Shown piece after piece: positions 59,521-64,000 of a stretch of DNA of 64,000 bases. The position numbers and the translations under genes were made by a program. The stretch lies in contig JABBOT010000014.1 in the NCBI GenBank assembly GCA_016165875.1, forward strand, positions 1,490,341 to 1,554,340. Reading direction: 5' to 3'. The stretch's first letter is position 1. Every line of letters starts with the position of its first letter. Below the pieces are notes generated by a model, which was not told where the DNA came from, searched no databases, and saw only the letters and a program-made list of their open reading frames with translations. This DNA comes from Acanthopleura granulata (taxonomy: Eukaryota; Mollusca; Polyplacophora; Chitonida; Chitonidae).

Positions 59521-60682
59521 ATTTTTCTCCACCAGTTTTCTGTGAAAAAATAAAGATATGGACATATTGGTCATTATATGATATAATCATGAGAGAAAAA
59601 AACTTTTTATCACGGTTACAATTACATATATGTTGGATAAAATGGGCAGATTAGATGTCTCAAAAATTAGAAGAATTAGGGTACCTGTAGTATAAATACT
59701 CATAAACTCCACTAATTGTGCTACATAAGTGTAACACAGGCCCTTTGTTATGGTTCAGTGAGCTTATTCACTGGTAATACTTATCCAGGTACATGTACCT
59801 CACTCTCCCACCCCAGGCCACCTTTACCTTACACCTAGCCACTGGCCTAGACATGTGTATTAGGGATGCCTGACAGTGAAGTCATCCTAGTATATGTGTT
59901 TGTGTTTTTATTTTAACATAAAGGTCTTTATAACTTGTAAAGTGCGTGCCTCTCAGTGATGATATATATATCAATTTTTTTGTCTTGAAACAAGCTTTCA
60001 AATGATGTAAATTAAGTGAAGGTTAGAAACTATGTAAAATGCATTAGCAGCTCAAAGAGGTCAAAAACTATTAGGAAGGCTGTTCATTTGTGCCTTTAGT
60101 TGGTTTTAACGTTTTGACCTTTGATTGTGGATTGTTTATTTTTATCAGTTCTAATAGCTTGTCTTTTTCTGAATATTGTGATATGTATATTTACCATGTT
60201 GAAGTTACACATTGTTTTATAAATCAACTTGAAACCTGTTAAAGTAAAACAAGTTGGCTTGTCCAGCTGTAGGCTAGCAGCTTATCAAAACAATGCTCTC
60301 TCTGAGGTCTGTGGTCTCAGTATATAAAGGATGGCCTGTGAGCCACTACGGCAGACCCTGATAGACCACTGAGATGGTGACATGCTGATGTCAGTGGATT
60401 ATGTTCAACAAGGGATGGTCTCTACACACTGGTGTTCGCCTCTTTTATTCCCTGACGTTAACTACCCCGCAAACCTTGAGATGACTTAAAGATCCCGGTA
60501 ACATAAGCCCCATATTTATTAGATAAATATAATAATCTATTTGATGCATATATATTTCCCCCAACAAAAACGGAAAGAAATGTAATTTTTTTCTTCCAGT
60601 ACTACTAATACATGTACATCCTAAAAATTAGGGGAATTATAGTGTAAATATTATGTGACAAAGAAAAAACACGCAAAGCTGT
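59521..60682. other. Unique AT-rich spacer
   Basis: No supported gene, no SINE and no match to other parts of the window. Confidence 0.45.
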
Positions 60683-60826
60683 GTATTTACTTAATCGGTG
60701 TTTAAGGTTGTTCTTAAAAGTACTTCACTTCTGTGACAGCAGTTAGAAATTTTGGCGAGAAACCAGGCAGAGCCCGGGGAAACTCCCAACCGTGTTAAAG
60801 ATGCTGGCAGACCTTTCCATGTATGA
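60683..60826 (-). mobile_element. Degraded SINE family 1 fragment
   Basis: It shows the reversed tail (atttacttaatcggtgttta), gaaaccaggcagagcccggg and gctggcagacctttccatgt, all with many substitutions. Confidence 0.6.
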
Positions 60827-61170
60827 ATGGATGTATATAATTATATGTATTTTTGAACCAGTATGCATGTAATTGTAACTTGAAGCACACTTTATCTTTT
60901 CTCACATGACGAGTCCATTTAATAAACAACTTATACATATCTTTCCCCAGCAATATATGTTTGCTTTCAGTATTATTATTATCTGTCCTAAATATGAGAG
61001 GAATTACAGTATTATTGAATAAATCATTATGTGACCCCCTCCCCCCCCCCAAAAACCCACCTACATGTTTGAACCTAACATTTTTCCCATGGCTATGCAA
61101 GTAAATGCCACCAGTAGATATACAACCAGATACATTACTGATAATTAAATCTCTGCACAACAATAATTCA

Positions 61171-61323
61171 CGTACGTGGGAAAGTCTGCCAGCAACCTGC
61201 GGATAGTCGTGGGTTTCCCAGGGATCTGCCCGGTTTCCTCCCACTATAATGCTGGCCGCCGTCGTATAAGTGAAAAACTCTTGAGTACGGTCGTAAAACA
61301 CCAATGAAATAAATAAATAAATA
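61171..61323 (+). mobile_element. SINE family 1 body and tail
   Basis: Runs from cgtacgtgggaaagtctgcc through gtacggtcgtaaaacacc to an aaataaata tail. The head is missing. Confidence 0.75.
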
Positions 61324-61900
61324 ACAATAAATCAAATTAACTTTACTCCTTTCTGCATCCTACAGCCAAACAGGGTTGCGAATAGTCCGGCTAGAGAGCC
61401 TGCAGCCTTTAGGGGCCAACGAGTGATGTGCGAGTGCCTTTGTTTGCTGCGAGCCGCCGTAAACCTACACACTGTTTACTAGACCACGAGGTTGTTCGTC
61501 GGCGACACAGATAACTGATATCGATGAAGAAAATATAAATGCAACAAACCCTGTTTAATTCATTGTATCCACCACAGCAAGCACGGGACAACAACAACAG
61601 CGTGAGACGGCGTAAAGTGTATGGCTACTTGGTCCGAGCACAGAGTTTGTAGAGGAAACGTCTTGAGCGGAAGCCTTTTAGGGAAACCGTCACGATGGAG
61701 CCTATGTAGTCTTTTCAGACACAACTAGGTTTCAAAACGTGCAGAGTGGAAAACAATGCGCCGAGGTTGCCATCAACTGTAACAGTAACCTTTATAAAAC
61801 GGTATAGTTTTATAGATAAACCTGTGGACAAAGTGACTAAAACCACAAGGGGTTAAGTAACAAGAAAGTTCTTTAATATATACTTACTACTTATACTTAC

Positions 61901-61990
61901 CATGAGCCGCTGACCCGGATTCAAAGTGGAGAGAGAGCGAACGCCAGCCAAAAAGGTCAATCCCAGTTCAATTTGGTAAAGTCCGAAATC
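61901..61990 (-). other. Possible first exon with strong splice donor, minus strand
   Basis: On the minus strand gcggctcATG is followed at once by gtaagtataag, a near-ideal 5' splice site. The start codon would be the last three bases of the exon. The upstream boundary is arbitrary. It could head the gene whose last exon is at 58634-58921, but no exons between them were found. Confidence 0.2.
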
Positions 61991-61999
61991 AAAGGGTAT

Positions 62000-62704
62000 A
62001 TCCAAAGGAGAGAAGTTATTGTCCTAGACCGGGAGTATCAGGAAACACAGTAACGTAGCTTGTGAGTGGCCAAAAGATCTCTCCTTCACTAAAATTTGGA
62101 ATTCGCTTATATAGCAGCGAACAAGTAAATCTTTTGTGTCTAAATCGCCGGTCGAAATTTTTGAAGCTTTTGCTGTCTCACTTCCATGTATCGTCTGGAG
62201 GTGTGCTCTTTCCGCTTTGGGTAACATTAATGCGGGACCGACGGCGAGAACCATCCGTGACATATCTGTGGGAATCTCATCTTGGGCCATGCTGTAGCGT
62301 TGTTCCATCTGGACAATCAGCCACGCCAAACGGGTTTCCACCCGATCGTGAATTTAACCCATGTGTCGGCCTTAAACTCAGGCAGGTCCTAACCCGGACA
62401 CATGTAATCAGAACATGTGCCTCGTAACAAACGCCTCACAATCGTGACCCCAAAGCAGTGGATAATAGCCAATACCCAACACTAAGGAAAAATTAAAGAC
62501 ATACTCAGTGTGCATAATCACACAAACATCGGCTAGAACGCACCTGTACTCCTTGAATTAGCCGTGATTTATAGATTCTTCTTCGATTTCGATCAGTAGC
62601 TCAGCAGCGTGATGATGTCGGCGTGCATGGGTAAAACAATGGCGGATAAGTGGGGGGGGGAACCGCGAGACCATGAAATACGCGGTTAAACTAGTAAAAA
62701 TGTT
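62000..62704. other. Unique region, open frames unassigned
   Basis: Overlapping open frames on opposite strands (62062-62427 plus, 62024-62341 minus) have no family motif. I cannot choose between them or show that either is used. Confidence 0.3.
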
Positions 62705-62811
62705 CTATGAGCCTCGCAAAGAACCCTTTGCCTCACTCAATGTAATTAGAGTTCCACATCGAACCGTATCATTTCGTGAAGAACCATTGACGAACTTTTT
62801 TTCCTGAGAGT
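62705..62811 (-). repeat. GAACC-rich repeat fragment, reverse orientation
   Basis: gaaccctttgcctcactc and gaactttttttcctgagagt match the reverse complement of 17938-18020. It abuts a SINE body at gtac, as in the three units. Confidence 0.5.
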
Positions 62812-62940
62812 GTACATGGGAAGGTCCGTGAGCAATCTGCGGATGGTGGTGGGTTTCTTCCGCACCTCTTCAGCTGTCGTATAAGTGAAATATTCTTCAC
62901 TACGGCGTAAAACACCAATCGAATAAATAAATAAATAAAA
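62812..62940 (+). mobile_element. SINE family 1 body and tail, internally deleted
   Basis: Runs from gtacatgggaaggtccgtga to ctacggcgtaaaacacc and an aaataaata tail. The block with the ccgcc and tataatgctgg words is missing. Confidence 0.7.
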
Positions 62941-63732
62941 AACAACAAAAGCAATAACAAAATGTAGTTTCTTACGGAGATTACAGCAGACCATAAATCC
63001 GGTCGAAATATCACGAGCCTGAAAGGAGAGTCTCTGTCCACAGAAACAGGTAAATCCACAGTTCCACGAGAATTCCTGGCACGCAAGATACCACTGACCT
63101 CCAAGTGACAATCTGTATACACACAGCACATCGATAACGGTTTATATCCAACTTCTCTGCGGAAGCACAGCCCACCCCGGGGAAGCTGGTTAGCAGTAAG
63201 GTCGGGGCGATGAATGGGGCCCGGCACAAAATGACCTCCAGCATGATCAGGACATATGCACATCACAGTACAAGGGAGACAACGGGCCACGCAAGCTGTG
63301 ACAAAGCCTCGAATGTGACCAAACACTTACACTAAATTGTGCTGACTGCAGCCAAAAATGGAGATAAAACTGACCATGTCGAATTGCACATTCTCCGTCA
63401 TAACTCCAGTAACTATAATTACGATAAATCACCAGCACACAATGTACCGATGAGTGTAAGACTGCGACTTGCACAGCAAAATGACTATATTTTAAAGCCT
63501 AATCCACATTCTAGAAAATTAACTTTCTGTTCGCACCTGGGAAGTGCTACTTATCTGAATGGATCTGCATTCATAATGTGGGTGAATTGTTCTGAGTTGC
63601 GAAGCGGAATAAATCCGAATACTGACTGCTGTTTCCATATGCATCTAATCCACATTCCATGACAACACTACAGAACATGCACCACGATTTTTATAATTTC
63701 GCAGACAATTATGCTAAAAACTCTAGTATTAC
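62941..63732. other. Unique region with unassigned minus-strand open frames
   Basis: Minus-strand frames at 62746-63129, 62769-63326 and 63011-63244 overlap in all three phases. Parts look codon-like but show no recognisable domain. No gene call is made. Confidence 0.25.
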
Positions 63733-63833
63733 ATTTATTTATTTGATTGGTGTTTTATGCCGTACTCAAGAATATTTCACAAACACGACGGCGGCCAGCA
63801 TTATAATGGGAATAACTCACTCTGCCACGGAGG
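63733..63833 (-). mobile_element. SINE family 1, internally deleted
   Basis: The reversed tail and body (atttatttgattggtgtttt to gcattataatggg) are joined directly to the end of the head (gccacggagg). Confidence 0.7.
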
Positions 63834-64000
63834 ATCCACTGTACTATAATTTACGAAATTCTTGGACTGCGCCTTTACTGACTTGTTCGGCTAGGCGGTT
63901 CTCACTCTCAGATCCTATAATAACAATCGTTTCATTCTGTTGCTTGTCATTTGTATATTTTTTAGCCATATTAGGAATCTGTATTTGGGTTAAGCCAGGT

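Noticed and set aside
60795..61304. 169-codon minus-strand open frame
   Set aside because: Both ends lie within SINE fragments and the middle is simple unique DNA.

Overview
The window is animal nuclear DNA. It is AT-rich and intron-containing, with canonical GT-AG splice sites and many tRNA-headed SINEs. Their shared 3' tail (variants of a gtacggcgtaaaacaccaat core followed by aaat/aaata runs) is a type I associate with marine molluscs. I infer a bivalve or gastropod, but a related lophotrochozoan is possible. No bacterial operons, CRISPR arrays, rRNA genes or true tRNA genes were seen.

The window is dominated by a segmental triplication in direct orientation: unit 1 (about 5263-20417), unit 2 (about 21639-43687) and unit 3 (about 44046-59520). 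Each unit carries one copy of the same five-exon gene on the + strand. Each gene encodes a signal peptide split across two exons, the second only 15 nt long. Two further exons encode a compact eight-cysteine CGGC module. A single last exon encodes a tandem array of a 43-residue (129-nt) six-cysteine domain. The domain matches the C-terminal two thirds of the pacifastin/I19 protease-inhibitor pattern (C-N-x-C-x-C-x3-G-x3-C-T-x3-C), with a wider first cysteine spacing. The array has 5 domains in gene 1, about 51 in gene 2 and about 23 in gene 3. Genes 2 and 3 each contain one local cluster of small deletions that shifts the frame. Everything else in the arrays is open, so assembly or consensus error is a serious alternative to real damage.

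The position after C-T in each domain is the P1 reactive site in known pacifastins. It differs by paralogue: nearly all Gln in gene 1, Gln with Leu in gene 2, and mostly Leu with Lys, Met and Arg in gene 3. My best reading is a family of secreted, serially repeated pacifastin-like inhibitors expanded by unequal exchange. A structural or adhesive cysteine-rich secretion is the main alternative.

Each unit also holds a foldback element, several SINEs, minisatellites whose copy number differs between units, and a conserved minus-strand terminal-exon candidate near its right end. A truncated Penelope-like retroelement with a 12-bp target duplication lies only in unit 2 (23550-25195). The left flank (1-5262) and right flank (59521-64000) are mostly unique sequence with SINE fragments and no gene I can support firmly.
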